Assembly (NCBI GenBank): GCA_048270225.1
Contig: JBLWTG010000002.1
Coordinates: 186,001 to 250,000 of the forward strand
Origin: Allopusillimonas sp048270225
GTDB taxonomy: Bacteria; Pseudomonadota; Gammaproteobacteria; Burkholderiales; Burkholderiaceae_B
DNA: 64,000 bases
Direction of reading: 5' to 3'
In this document: piece after piece, positions 9,106 through 18,471 of the stretch
Layout of the letters: each line of letters opens with the position of its first letter
How positions within the stretch are numbered: position 1 is the stretch's first letter
Made by a program: the position numbers and the translations under genes
The notes under the pieces: generated by a model
What the model was told of the DNA's origin: nothing
The model's database searches: none
Seen by the model: the letters and a program-made list of their open reading frames with translations, nothing else

Positions 9106-9825
9106 TTACGAGTTGCTGGACTGCTTGCGGCGCGAAGAATCGATACCAAGCTGCTTGAGCTTGCGATACAGGTGCGTGCGTTCGAGCCCGGTTTTTTCGG
9201 ATACGCGCGTCATGCTGTGGTTTTCGCGACCCAGATGATATTCAAAGTAGATACGCTCGAACTCGTCGCGCGCATCGCGCAAGGGCTGATCCATGGAGAT
9301 GCTGCCCAGCGGTGAATTGTTGGGCGCCGGCGCCGCCTCGGCAATGGCTTCGTCCATGGGGGTGGTCGTGAGCGGCTGCGGACGCAGCGTCTGGGACTGC
9401 CCGGACATCGCCGCCTCGGCGTGATCGGCGCGCGCAGCGGCCACGGCCGCAGGCGTGACGACCGGCCGGGCCAGGCCCGCGGAAATCGTCTTGAGCAGTT
9501 TTTGCAGCGTGATGGGTTTTTCGAGAAAATCCACCGCGCCTATGCGCGTGGCCTCGACGGCAGTATCAACCGTGGCGTGGCCGCTCATCATGATGACGGG
9601 CATGTCCAGCAAGCCCTGAGAGCTCCATTCCTTGAGCAGACTTACGCCATCGGTATCTGGCATCCAGATGTCGAGCAGGACGAGATCAGGCCGTGCACGC
9701 AAGCGCGCAGCCCGCGCCTGCGCAGCGTTTTCGGCCAGCTCGACCGTGTGGCCTTCGTCGTAGAGAATCTCGGACAAAAGTTCACGAATACCTATTTCGT
9801 CATCAACAACCAGAATTCTGGCCAT
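9106..9825 (-). CDS. ntrX: Response regulator, short NtrX-like (receiver + Fis-type HTH)
   Basis: 239 residues. Residues 1-120 form a receiver domain: acidic pocket VVDDE, phospho-acceptor aspartate in LLDIWMPD near residue 52, MMSGHA, and the lysine of EKPI. After a linker rich in Ala and Pro (about 125-175), the last 50 residues form a Fis-type helix-turn-helix (VSEKTGLERTHLYRKLKQLG). The AAA+ sigma-54 activation domain of canonical NtrX (about 450 residues) is absent. The gene follows ntrY by 10 bp, so they form a two-component pair. It should bind DNA but cannot remodel sigma-54 polymerase. Regulated genes cannot be deduced here. Confidence 0.88.
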   Translation of the reverse strand: MARILVVDDEIGIRELLSEILYDEGHTVELAENAAQARAARLRARPDLVLLDIWMPDTDGVSLLKEWSSQGLLDMPVIMMSGHATVDTAVEATRIGAVDFLEKPITLQKLLKTISAGLARPVVTPAAVAAARADHAEAAMSGQSQTLRPQPLTTTPMDEAIAEAAPAPNNSPLGSISMDQPLRDARDEFERIYFEYHLGRENHSMTRVSEKTGLERTHLYRKLKQLGIDSSRRKQSSNS

Positions 9826-9835
9826 ATGGCATCAC

Positions 9836-12223
9836 CTATTTATTTTCTGAATTATCGTATCGTTGCACGCTGCCGTCCAGCGCAGTCCGCGTATCGGCTA
9901 AACGCGTCAGCAGAATGGAAATGCGCGCCCCGCCCTCGCGTCGATTGGAAACGTCTATCCTGCCGCCGTGTTCTTCCACGATTTTTTTAACTATAGCAAG
10001 TCCCAGCCCTGTTCCGCCTGTCTTTGTCGTGACATAGGGCTCAAACACTCGGGTAATGACTTGTGGCGCAAAGCCTGGACCATTATCCGACACGGTCAGG
10101 CGCACTGCAGGCTGGTCGGGCCGTCCATCGCTGGCGGTATGCGTCAGGCGCGTCTGCACAAAAATCCTGGCTGCTGAAATGTCTTGATCCTGAGTGGACG
10201 CATCGCGGGCATTGGCCAGCAGATTATGAATGATCTGGCGCAATTGTGTAGGATCGCCTTCGATCTGCGGCAGGCCTTGATCAAAGCTGATCTCCATGCC
10301 TGGCGTAGGCACATGCTGGCGCGGACCTTCACCGGAAGGATCCCATCCATACAGGGTGAGCACATCACCCACCAGCTCGTTGATGTCTATCGGCTGCATC
10401 TGCGCCGGCGGCGTACGCGCATACTCGCGGAAATCATCCACCATCTGCTTGAGCGAGGCCACCTGATTCACGATGGTATTGGTGGAACGCGTGACCATGG
10501 CGGCGTCTTCCTTGCTCAGCCGTCCATCCAGTTTCATGGCCAGCCGCTCGGCCGACAGCTGGATAGGCGTGAGCGGATTCTTGATTTCGTGCGCAAGGCG
10601 CCGCGCAACCTCGCCCCATGCCACGGTGCGGTTGGCCGAAATCACTTCGCTGATGTCGTCGAACACCACCAGATAGCCATTGCCGCGCCCATCCACGCTC
10701 AAGTGCGTGCCGCGCGCGAGCAACGTGACAATGTGTTTCTTCTTTTCGTTGTCGGTCGCCGCTTCAAGCTCGAACTCAAACTGCTGCTGCCAGTACAGGC
10801 GTTCGGAACCCACTGCCGCGTGCGCGGCAAAGGCCTGGCGTATCAGGATGGCAAGCTCGAACGCGCCTTCCACGATTTCGAGCGGACTGCCTTTGATGGA
10901 ACGCAGATCGACACGCAGAATGTCCTGCGCGCCCTGGTTGAACATGGTGACCCGGAAACCTTCGTCGAACACCAGCACGCCCGAGGACATATGGCTGAGC
11001 ACGGACTCCAGATACACGTTCGAACGCTCGAGCTGCTGCCGGTTGTTCTCGACCATATGGCGCGCCTCGTCCAGCTGGCGCGTCATGGCATTGAACGAAC
11101 GGGTCAACTGGCCGACCTCGTCTTTCTCGGGCGGTTCGGGCAGCGGCCGGTAATCGCCTACCCCCACCGCCTGCGTGCCCGCCGCCAGCGACAGCAAAGG
11201 CCGCACCAGGCGGCGCGACACGGCCAGCGCCACCACCATGGCGGCAAATACGGCCAGAATCAGCGCGAGCGTCAGCGTAATGCCATAGAGCTTGCGCAGG
11301 CCCAGCCGCGACAAGGCCAGCTCCTGGTAGTCGCGAAAGCCTTGCTGCACTTGATTGGCATTGCGTGCGATCTGCTCGGGCACGGCCTCGATCACCTGCA
11401 GCCAGCGGCCGTCTGATGACACCCCGAACGAAGAGGACAGCCTGTCCTGCGCCGCGACCGGCACAACGACACGCAGGTGCAGCCCCGTGCCCATCGCGGA
11501 ACTGCCGTCGGACGGCTCGGTCATGTCATCCGCCTCGGCAGCGGAATAGCTGCGCGATACACGCAACTGATTCATCACGCTGGCCGGCGGCTGGTCTGGC
11601 AGCAACTGGCCATAGGCCGATGAAGAAAACGCCACCAGGCGGCCGTTGCCCGTGAATACCATGGCCTCGGCAACATCACTGGCTTCGCGCAGACGCGTGA
11701 TGGCCATCGCCATGTCGGCGTCGCTGGAATTGCCCAGGCGGGCAGCCATGTCTCTGGCCCGGCTGTTGAGCGATTCAAGCTGGGAATCAAGGGCCGCGCG
11801 TCCCAGGTTCAGGCCGGCCTCAAGCGCGCTGTCCACCCGCACATTGAACCAGGACTCGATGGAGCGCGACATGAACTGCACGGACAGCACATAAATGAGT
11901 GCGCCGGGCACAACGCCGATGAGCGCGAAATACAGGGCGAAGCGCGCAGTGATGCGCGCGCCGAACTGGCGCCGGCGCACCTGGTTGGCCAGCCTGGCGG
12001 CCAGCACCACGACCCAGGATACCAGCGCTACGGCCAGCACACCGTTGAGCACCAGCAGCGTGTCGTACTGCTGCGCATAGCGCGACGCATTGGCGGTGGA
12101 CCACCCAAGCAGCACCAACAGGGCGAGCGCGCTACAGGCGGCGACAACCAGCGCCACCCGCAGGCCCCAGCGCATCAGTGCTGGAGCGCGTCGACGGAAA
12201 TCGAAAAGGTGAAGTTTTTCCAT
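9836..12223 (-). CDS. ntrY: NtrY-like sensor histidine kinase
   Basis: 795 residues. Hydrophobic segments lie near residues 20-42, 55-78 and 95-118. A periplasmic region runs to about residue 305, then a further membrane helix, HAMP, PAS-like region (about 400-510), the H-box HEIKNPLTPIQLSAERL near residue 555 and a HATPase with DNGPGFA and GTGLGLAIV. It should autophosphorylate and pass phosphate to the NtrX-like regulator next to it. Start choice is uncertain: ATG 12223 overlaps the DUF4390 gene by 49 bp, whereas ATG 12175 would overlap that gene's stop as TGATG but would remove the basic N-terminus. The signal sensed is unknown. Confidence 0.93.
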   Translation of the reverse strand: MEKLHLFDFRRRAPALMRWGLRVALVVAACSALALLVLLGWSTANASRYAQQYDTLLVLNGVLAVALVSWVVVLAARLANQVRRRQFGARITARFALYFALIGVVPGALIYVLSVQFMSRSIESWFNVRVDSALEAGLNLGRAALDSQLESLNSRARDMAARLGNSSDADMAMAITRLREASDVAEAMVFTGNGRLVAFSSSAYGQLLPDQPPASVMNQLRVSRSYSAAEADDMTEPSDGSSAMGTGLHLRVVVPVAAQDRLSSSFGVSSDGRWLQVIEAVPEQIARNANQVQQGFRDYQELALSRLGLRKLYGITLTLALILAVFAAMVVALAVSRRLVRPLLSLAAGTQAVGVGDYRPLPEPPEKDEVGQLTRSFNAMTRQLDEARHMVENNRQQLERSNVYLESVLSHMSSGVLVFDEGFRVTMFNQGAQDILRVDLRSIKGSPLEIVEGAFELAILIRQAFAAHAAVGSERLYWQQQFEFELEAATDNEKKKHIVTLLARGTHLSVDGRGNGYLVVFDDISEVISANRTVAWGEVARRLAHEIKNPLTPIQLSAERLAMKLDGRLSKEDAAMVTRSTNTIVNQVASLKQMVDDFREYARTPPAQMQPIDINELVGDVLTLYGWDPSGEGPRQHVPTPGMEISFDQGLPQIEGDPTQLRQIIHNLLANARDASTQDQDISAARIFVQTRLTHTASDGRPDQPAVRLTVSDNGPGFAPQVITRVFEPYVTTKTGGTGLGLAIVKKIVEEHGGRIDVSNRREGGARISILLTRLADTRTALDGSVQRYDNSENK

Positions 12224-12750
12224 GGGGTCGCAAGAGACCAGGCACTGCTGTTATAGGCGTCTATCCGGAAGGGCCTGGCCAACATAGAGGTATCGAGCCG
12301 CACTCGCATGCGGCCTTCGTACTGCTTGTCCAGATCAAGCGTGTCGATGTCGGCGACGGCCCAGCCGCGAATATTGCGCACCAGCGACAGCGCGTCGTCG
12401 AGCGAAGATTCGGGAATGGACAGCTCGCCTGTTCCGGCGCGCCACTGGCGTGTCAGGGCGTTATAAACAATGCGCCATGTGATCTGTTCGTTGGCAACTG
12501 TCTTGTCGAACCACCACCAGCGCTTGGAGACGATTTCGAGATCGGCCGTGAAATAGAGCGGCACGCCTTTCTCGGCGACATTGCGCAGATCGCCCGATAC
12601 GTTAAGGTCGACATCGGCGTCGATATAAAGCTTGCCGTCGCGCACCACCGGCTCGACACGCGTGACCTGTTCGCCCGTGGCAGGCGCATCCGTGTCCGCG
12701 TGGGCAAGCATAAAAACACAAAGCAGCACAGGGAGCAAAAATCGCAGCAT
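12175..12750 (-). CDS. DUF4390 family exported protein
   Basis: 191 residues from ATG 12750. It begins with a hydrophobic signal segment (MLRFLLPVLLCVFMLAHA) and continues as a beta-rich exported protein with the DUF4390 pattern, including WRIVYNALTRQWR and an ending typical of the family. A TTG nine codons upstream is in frame, but GGTGGG just before 12750 favours the ATG. DUF4390 genes sit between rsmB and ntrY in many betaproteobacteria, as here. Function is unknown; it may modulate the NtrY sensor at the membrane, which is inference from position only. Confidence 0.85.
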   Translation of the reverse strand: MLRFLLPVLLCVFMLAHADTDAPATGEQVTRVEPVVRDGKLYIDADVDLNVSGDLRNVAEKGVPLYFTADLEIVSKRWWWFDKTVANEQITWRIVYNALTRQWRAGTGELSIPESSLDDALSLVRNIRGWAVADIDTLDLDKQYEGRMRVRLDTSMLARPFRIDAYNSSAWSLATPWKNFTFSISVDALQH

Positions 12751-12795
12751 CAACCCACCGAAGGCAAGAACAGCCAAAGCGCTATTTTTGACGAC

Positions 12796-14205
12796 TCACG
12801 CTTTCTTGGCAAACAAGGCGTAGAAAAAACCATCGTGCGTTACGGTTTCCGTGTCGGGCAGCGGCAGCATCTGGCCTGGCGCGGCCAGCCGGCTGGCATC
12901 GGGGTGGCGCCTGGTGAACTGTACCGCCTGAAGCTCGCCTTCTTGCGGAAAAATAGAGCAGGTTGCATACAGCAGATGGCCTCCTGGCCTGACGGTTTTC
13001 CATAGCGCATCGACAATGCGGGCCTGCAGCGCCGCAGTGCGCGGTATATCGCGCTCGCGCCGCAGCCAGCGGATATCGGGGTGGCGGCGCAGCACGCCCG
13101 ACGCCGTGCAAGGCACATCCGCCAGGACTGCGTCGTAGGCCTTGCCATCCCACCAGGCAGACAGGTCGGCGGCGTCAGCGCACAGTGTTTCCACCGACGG
13201 CCCTTCCAGCCCCAGGCGCCGCAGATTGTCCCGCACGCGTCCAAGCCGCCGGGCATCTGCGTCCAGCGCTGTCAGATGTACGTCGGCAAGCTCCAGTATA
13301 TGGGCAGATTTGCCGCCCGGTGCGGCGCAGGCGTCCAGCACCCGCATGCCCGGCTGGAGCGCCAGCAGCTGTGCCGCCTGCTGGGCGGCCAGATCCTGGA
13401 CCGACCACCATCCCTGCTCAAAGCCGGGAATGGCCTGCACCGGCCTTGGTTCGGCCAGTGCCAGGGCAGCCGGCCCGACCTGAATCGCCTCGATGCCGGC
13501 CTCGTCCAGGGCGCGCAGCATGTCAGCGACACTGCTGCGGCGGACGTTGACGCGCAGGATCATGGGACCCGGGACATTGGCGGCCTCGAGCAGCTGTTCC
13601 CAACGATCCGGATAGGCCCGGCGCAATTTCTCTATCCACCAGTCGGGATGATTGTAGAAAGCTTCCGGGTTTTGCCGCGCCTGCGCTAAAATAACCGGTC
13701 TTTCGCGCAGAAAGGTTCTGAGCGTGCCGTTCAGCAGAGACTTGAAAGGCCTGAGGCTGCGCTGGCTGTCCATGGCCCAGACGGCCTGGTCCACCACCGT
13801 GTGGGGCGCATACACAGGCTGATGGCGGCGCGGATCGTCCCGGCGATAAGGATTGCCGCGCGCGTTGGGCGCATGCGCCGGGGCGGCATCCTGCGTGCCA
13901 GGGCTGTCATCGGCGTACTCGGCCGCGGTGTCCGCCAGCGCCAGCGCCACCAGCAGCAAGGCGTCGGCCAGCGCATCGGGCGGCTGCCGCCGGACCAGTA
14001 TCTGTTTGATTTCACGCGCCAGCCCAAGGTGGCGCATGGTATGGAAAGTCACCGCCTGCGCTGGCGCGCGCAGGGCGGAAGAGGTAAGCGCCAGGCTATC
14101 GGATAACGATTGCCCCGCCAGCACGGCGCGCACATTGTGCGCGCTGGCCAGCATGATATCGCTCAATGCCGCGCTATGGGCTTGCTTGCTAAGGTTTTCA
14201 GGCAC
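12796..14205 (-). CDS. rsmB: 16S rRNA (cytosine(967)-C5)-methyltransferase RsmB
   Basis: 469 residues. The N-terminal part is a NusB-like RNA-binding domain, the C-terminal part the Rossmann methyltransferase. Motif I is DACAAPGGKSAHIL, motif IV is DVPCTASGVLRRHP and motif VI, with the catalytic cysteine, is YATCSIFPQEG. Slightly longer than E. coli RsmB (429) because of a charged, low-complexity insert around residues 95-135 (PGTQDAAPAHAP and following). It begins the rsmB-DUF4390-ntrY-ntrX cluster. Transcription is divergent from rimO, with 114 bp between the starts. Confidence 0.95.
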   Translation of the reverse strand: MPENLSKQAHSAALSDIMLASAHNVRAVLAGQSLSDSLALTSSALRAPAQAVTFHTMRHLGLAREIKQILVRRQPPDALADALLLVALALADTAAEYADDSPGTQDAAPAHAPNARGNPYRRDDPRRHQPVYAPHTVVDQAVWAMDSQRSLRPFKSLLNGTLRTFLRERPVILAQARQNPEAFYNHPDWWIEKLRRAYPDRWEQLLEAANVPGPMILRVNVRRSSVADMLRALDEAGIEAIQVGPAALALAEPRPVQAIPGFEQGWWSVQDLAAQQAAQLLALQPGMRVLDACAAPGGKSAHILELADVHLTALDADARRLGRVRDNLRRLGLEGPSVETLCADAADLSAWWDGKAYDAVLADVPCTASGVLRRHPDIRWLRRERDIPRTAALQARIVDALWKTVRPGGHLLYATCSIFPQEGELQAVQFTRRHPDASRLAAPGQMLPLPDTETVTHDGFFYALFAKKA

Positions 14206-14319
14206 TGCTTTTTACAACCTGCGTTTGTTCGCTGTGTACCGGACTGTATCATCAATTCGAACCGCGCCACCCGCTAAAATCCATTTCTTTACCGAGCCCG
14301 CGGGCTCAACGAGGTTAAT

Positions 14320-15642
14320 ATGAGTTCCCCAAAAGTCGGCTTCGTCAGCCTGGGATGCCCCAAGGCTTTGGTCGATTCCGAGCGCATCCTGACACAGCTT
14401 CGCACCGAAGGCTATGCCATCACGCCCGAATACGATAACGCCGACGTGGTGGTCGTCAATACCTGCGGCTTCATCGACAGCGCCAAGGCCGAGTCCCTGG
14501 ACGCCATCGGCGAGGCCATCGCGGAAAACGGCAAGGTCATTGTTACCGGCTGCATGGGCGTGGAAGAATCCCTGATCCGCGACGTACACCCCGCGGTGCT
14601 GGCCGTTACCGGCCCCCAGCAGTATGAGCAGGTGGTGCGCGCCGTGCACGAAGCCGCCCCGCCCAGGCTGGAGCACGACCCCTATATCGACCTGGTGCCG
14701 CCCCAGGGCGTCAAGCTGACGCCGCGCCATTATGCCTACCTGAAAATCTCCGAAGGCTGCAACCACCGCTGCAGCTTCTGTATTATCCCGTCGATGCGCG
14801 GCAACCTGGTCAGCCGCCCCATCGGCGATGTCATGGGCGAGGCCGAGCGCCTGGTCAAGGCCGGCGTCAAGGAATTGCTGGTCATTTCGCAGGACACCAG
14901 CGCCTACGGCGTGGATGTGAAGTTCCGCAGCGGCTTCTGGAACGGTCGCCCCATCAAGACGCACATGACGCAGCTGTCCGCTGCACTGGCCGGCTTCGGC
15001 GTCTGGACCCGGCTGCATTATGTCTACCCCTACCCCCATGTCGACGAAGTCATCCCCCTGATGACCGATGGCAAGATACTGCCCTACCTGGATATTCCCT
15101 TCCAGCACGCCAGCCCGCGCATCCTCAAGGCCATGAAACGCCCCGCCTTCGAAGACCGCACCCTGTCGCGCATCAAGGCCTGGCGCCAGGCCTGTCCGGA
15201 CCTCACCCTGCGCTCGACCTTTATCGTGGGCTTTCCCGGCGAAACCGAGGCGGAATTCCAGTATCTGCTGGACTGGATGACCGAGGCCCAACTGGACCGC
15301 GTGGGCTGTTTCCAGTATTCCCCGGTTCAGGGCGCGCGCGCCAACGACCTGCCCGACCAGGTGCCGGACGAGGTCAAACAGGAACGCTGGGACCGCTTTA
15401 TGGCGCATCAGCAGGCCATTTCCACGGCCAGGCTTGCTGCCAAGGTGGGTCGCGAGATCGATGTGCTGATCGACGAGATCGACGAAGACGGGCCGGTTGG
15501 CCGCTCCAGCGCGGACGCGCCCGAGATCGACGGCAATGTCTTTGTGAATACCGAGCGCAGCCTGCAGCCTGGCGACATGGTGAAGGTGCGCGTTACCGAC
15601 TCGGACGAATACGACCTGTACGGCGACGAAATCCAGGCCTAG
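14320..15642 (+). CDS. rimO: Ribosomal protein uS12 methylthiotransferase RimO
   Basis: 440 residues, the normal length. The N-terminal UPF0004 domain has its three cluster cysteines (SLGCPKALVDSE, NTCGFID, TGCMG). The radical-SAM motif is CNHRCSFC near residues 148-155. A C-terminal TRAM domain closes the protein. RimO adds a methylthio group to the conserved aspartate of ribosomal protein S12. GAGG precedes the ATG by 6 bp. Its stop codon shares the palindrome CTAG with the stop of convergent dprA. Confidence 0.97.
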   Translation: MSSPKVGFVSLGCPKALVDSERILTQLRTEGYAITPEYDNADVVVVNTCGFIDSAKAESLDAIGEAIAENGKVIVTGCMGVEESLIRDVHPAVLAVTGPQQYEQVVRAVHEAAPPRLEHDPYIDLVPPQGVKLTPRHYAYLKISEGCNHRCSFCIIPSMRGNLVSRPIGDVMGEAERLVKAGVKELLVISQDTSAYGVDVKFRSGFWNGRPIKTHMTQLSAALAGFGVWTRLHYVYPYPHVDEVIPLMTDGKILPYLDIPFQHASPRILKAMKRPAFEDRTLSRIKAWRQACPDLTLRSTFIVGFPGETEAEFQYLLDWMTEAQLDRVGCFQYSPVQGARANDLPDQVPDEVKQERWDRFMAHQQAISTARLAAKVGREIDVLIDEIDEDGPVGRSSADAPEIDGNVFVNTERSLQPGDMVKVRVTDSDEYDLYGDEIQA

Positions 15643-16781
15643 CCTTTGGCCAGGCGAAGATAGCGCCCGTCGTGCTGCCGGGCCACGATGCCGGACATCT
15701 CCAGTTCAAGCAGCGTGTGATTCAGGGCGGAAACATCCAGCCCGGTGCGCGCGGCCAGCAGGTCGACATGCGCGGGATCGTGCCCCAGTGCAGCCAGCAC
15801 ATCGGCTGCATTGTCCGGCAAGGCAGCCGACGCGGGCCCGGACGTCGAGTCGTCCTGCTGCCTGTCTGACGGCCTTGCGCGGGGCGCGCCCAGCTCCTCG
15901 AGGATGTCCTGTCCCGATTCGACCAGCCGCGCGCCCTGGCGAATCAGGGCGTGACAGCCGCGCGACAGCGGCGAATGAATGGAACCCGGAATCGCAAACA
16001 CCTCGCGGCCGGCTTCGGTTGCCAGCCGGGCCGTGATGAGCGATCCGCTGTGTTTGGCCGCCTCGACCACCAGCACGCCGCGCGCCAGGCCCGCCACAAT
16101 GCGGTTGCGCCGGGGAAAATGGTGCTTGAGCCCTCTTGCGCCCATGGGAAACTCCGTGATCAGCAGGCCATTCTCGGCGATCCGGTGCGCCAAGGGGCGA
16201 TTGACCGCCGGAAACACCTTGTCTATGCCTGTGCCAAGCACAGCGACCGTGCCGCCGCCCTGCGGCCCAGCCTGCAGGGCGCCTTCGTGGGCGGCGGCGT
16301 CTATGCCCTGCGCCAGCCCGCTGATGATGCACCAGCCCTGGCTGGCAAGGTGCCGGGAAAAGGCCCGGGCGTTATCCATGCCCGCGGGCGTGGCGCTGCG
16401 CGCCCCCACCACCGCCAGCGCTGGCTGCCTGAGCAGCCCGGGATTGCCGTTGGCGTACAGCAGCAGCGGGGGATCATGGGTTTCGAGCAGCGAGGGCGGG
16501 TAGGCCGAATCGGCAAGCGTCAACAGATGATGGCCAGGCGCCTGCAGCCAGACCAGGGCGTCTTCGATGCACTGGACGAGCGCGTCGTCGGGCTCGCGCC
16601 GCAACTGGGCGGCCATGGGTGCAGGCAGCAGGCGCGCCAGCGCCGCGCCTGAGGAGGCGTAGATGTCTTGTGGGAGGCCGATGGCAGCCAGCAGATTGCG
16701 CACGGTGGACGTGGACAGGCCGGGCTCCATCGACAGGCGCAGCCAGGCGCGCAGCTCTTGGTCAGGCAGGGAAACAGGCAT
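15639..16781 (-). CDS. dprA: DNA-processing protein DprA
   Basis: 380 residues. It contains the Rossmann-like DprA core: LAVVGARSATPAGM, SGLAQGIDAAAHEGAL, TVAVLGTGID, and HFPRRNRIVAGLARGVLVVE. An N-terminal helical region (1-90) and a C-terminal winged-helix DML1-like domain (about 315-380) complete it. DprA loads RecA on incoming single-stranded DNA in transformation. With comF nearby, it suggests potential competence. Transcription is divergent from def; it overlaps rimO tail-to-tail by 4 bp. Confidence 0.96.
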   Translation of the reverse strand: MPVSLPDQELRAWLRLSMEPGLSTSTVRNLLAAIGLPQDIYASSGAALARLLPAPMAAQLRREPDDALVQCIEDALVWLQAPGHHLLTLADSAYPPSLLETHDPPLLLYANGNPGLLRQPALAVVGARSATPAGMDNARAFSRHLASQGWCIISGLAQGIDAAAHEGALQAGPQGGGTVAVLGTGIDKVFPAVNRPLAHRIAENGLLITEFPMGARGLKHHFPRRNRIVAGLARGVLVVEAAKHSGSLITARLATEAGREVFAIPGSIHSPLSRGCHALIRQGARLVESGQDILEELGAPRARPSDRQQDDSTSGPASAALPDNAADVLAALGHDPAHVDLLAARTGLDVSALNHTLLELEMSGIVARQHDGRYLRLAKG

Positions 16782-16887
16782 GCGCTAGTGTGACATGAAA
16801 TTGCAGGGCCACAAGGGCCCGCGAGGTCAAAATATCAGCTTTGATTTATCATATAGGATTGATTTAGATCGAATTATCGGATTTTCC

Positions 16888-17400
16888 ATGGCTATCCTTC
16901 CCATCCTCCAATATCCGGACGCGCGCCTGCACAAGGTTGCCAAGCCGGTGCAGGCCGTTGACGACCGCATCCGTCAACTGGTCCGCGACATGGCCGAGAC
17001 CATGTACGCGGCCCCGGGTGTCGGGCTGGCCGCCACGCAGGTGGACGTCCACGAGCGCGTGGTCGTCATCGATGTTTCCGAAGACAGCAACGAGCTGCTG
17101 GTGCTCATCAACCCGGAAATCACCTGGAAAAGCGACGACACCCAGGTCTACGAAGAAGGCTGCCTGTCTGTGCCCGGCGTCTACGACGAGGTCCAGCGCG
17201 CCGCCCGCATTCATGTCAAGGCGCTGGACGAACAGGGCCAGCCCTTCGAGTTCGACGCGGACGGCCTGCTGGCGGTGTGCGTGCAGCACGAGCTGGATCA
17301 TCTGCTGGGCAAAGTGTTCGTCGAGTATCTGTCGCGGCTCAAGCAGGGCCGCATCAAGACCCGCCTGCGCAAGCTGGAACGCGAGGCCGTGCGCGCCTGA
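16888..17400 (+). CDS. def: Peptide deformylase
   Basis: 170 residues from ATG 16888. All three metal and catalytic motifs are present: GVGLAATQV (motif 1), EEGCLSVPG (motif 2, metal cysteine) and QHELDHL (motif 3, HEXXH). It removes the formyl group from nascent N-terminal methionine. Open sequence continues upstream to 16795 but lacks family similarity, so translation from there is unlikely. It is followed by fmt, the enzyme that adds the formyl group to Met-tRNA, the usual def-fmt pair. Confidence 0.97.
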   Translation: MAILPILQYPDARLHKVAKPVQAVDDRIRQLVRDMAETMYAAPGVGLAATQVDVHERVVVIDVSEDSNELLVLINPEITWKSDDTQVYEEGCLSVPGVYDEVQRAARIHVKALDEQGQPFEFDADGLLAVCVQHELDHLLGKVFVEYLSRLKQGRIKTRLRKLEREAVRA

Positions 17401-17432
17401 CCCGGACGCCACGCCGCCCGTCTTGATATCAT

Positions 17433-17460
17433 GGCTGATTCCAACGAATCAGCCTTTTTT
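17433..17460 (+). terminator. Terminator-like hairpin between def and fmt, abutting the fmt start
   Basis: A perfect 9-bp stem (GGCTGATTC 17433-17441 with GAATCAGCC 17446-17454), a CAAC loop and a run of six T at 17455-17460 form a textbook intrinsic terminator. The next base is the A of the fmt ATG. It would limit def read-through into fmt, or the U run would replace the fmt ribosome-binding site. Confidence 0.75.
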
Positions 17461-18405
17461 ATGCGCATCGTCTTTGCTGGCACCCCCGATTTCGCCCGGC
17501 TGGCCCTGCAGGCCATTCTTGACGCGGGCCATGAGGTCCCCCTGGTCCTGACACAGCCGGACCGCCCCTCCGGGCGCGGGCTTAAACTGACGCCCAGTCC
17601 GGTCAAGCAGGCCGCTCTGGCGGCAGGCATTCCTGTCTGCCAGCCGCGCAGCCTGCGGCTGGACGGCAAATATCCCGACGACGCCCAGGCGGCCAACACA
17701 GCGCTGGCGCAGGCCGCCCCGGCATTGATGGTCGTGGCCGCCTATGGGCTGCTGCTGCCGCAATGGGTGCTCGACCTGCCCGACCACGGCTGCTACAACA
17801 TCCACGCCAGCCTGCTGCCGCGCTGGCGCGGTGCAGCGCCCATACAGCGCGCCATCGAGGCCGGCGACACCGAAACGGGCATCACCATCATGCAAATGGA
17901 TATCGGCCTGGACACGGGCGGGATGCTGCTGACGCGGCGCGTGCCCATCAGCGACACGCACAATGCAACCAGACTGCACGACGAGCTGGCCGAAGCCGGC
18001 GCCCAGGCGATCGTCCAGGCAATCGAGCAACTGGCGGAAGGCGGCCTTGCGGCCACGCCTCAACCGGACGCCGGCGTCAGTTATGCCGCCAAGCTGAGCA
18101 AGGCCGAGTCGCCGCTGGATTTCACCCAGCCGGCGCAGGTGCTGGCGCGCCGGATACGCGCCTTCGATCCTGTGCCTGGGTCCACAATGCATTTGCCTGG
18201 ACTGACCGAACCGGTCAAAGTCTGGCAGGCCATTGCGCTTGCTGATCCCTGCCCTGCAGGCGCCACGCCGGGCAGCGTGCTGGGCAGCGGACCGCAGGGC
18301 ATAGACCTCGCCACGGGGGATGGCATTCTGCGCATCACCGAACTGCAGAAGTCCGGCGGCAAGCGCCAGGCAGCGGATGTCTTTGTGCGTGGCTGGAATC
18401 CCTGA
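17461..18405 (+). CDS. fmt: Methionyl-tRNA formyltransferase
   Basis: 314 residues. It begins MRIVFAGTPDFARLAL and has the formyl-transfer site NIHASLLPRWRGAAPIQ near residues 110-126, then GITIMQMDIGLDTGGML. Length is normal for Fmt, including the C-terminal OB-like tRNA-binding domain (about 205-314). ATG 17461 aligns with family starts but lies directly after six T, with no Shine-Dalgarno. An in-frame ATG at 17431 would add ten residues and place the hairpin inside the coding region. It uses 10-formyl-THF to formylate initiator Met-tRNA. Confidence 0.95.
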   Translation: MRIVFAGTPDFARLALQAILDAGHEVPLVLTQPDRPSGRGLKLTPSPVKQAALAAGIPVCQPRSLRLDGKYPDDAQAANTALAQAAPALMVVAAYGLLLPQWVLDLPDHGCYNIHASLLPRWRGAAPIQRAIEAGDTETGITIMQMDIGLDTGGMLLTRRVPISDTHNATRLHDELAEAGAQAIVQAIEQLAEGGLAATPQPDAGVSYAAKLSKAESPLDFTQPAQVLARRIRAFDPVPGSTMHLPGLTEPVKVWQAIALADPCPAGATPGSVLGSGPQGIDLATGDGILRITELQKSGGKRQAADVFVRGWNP

Positions 18406-18471
18406 CCCGACGCGGGTGGCCAGAGCGGCATAAAATGCAGTATCGGAATATAAAACTCATAAGGAAGCGAC

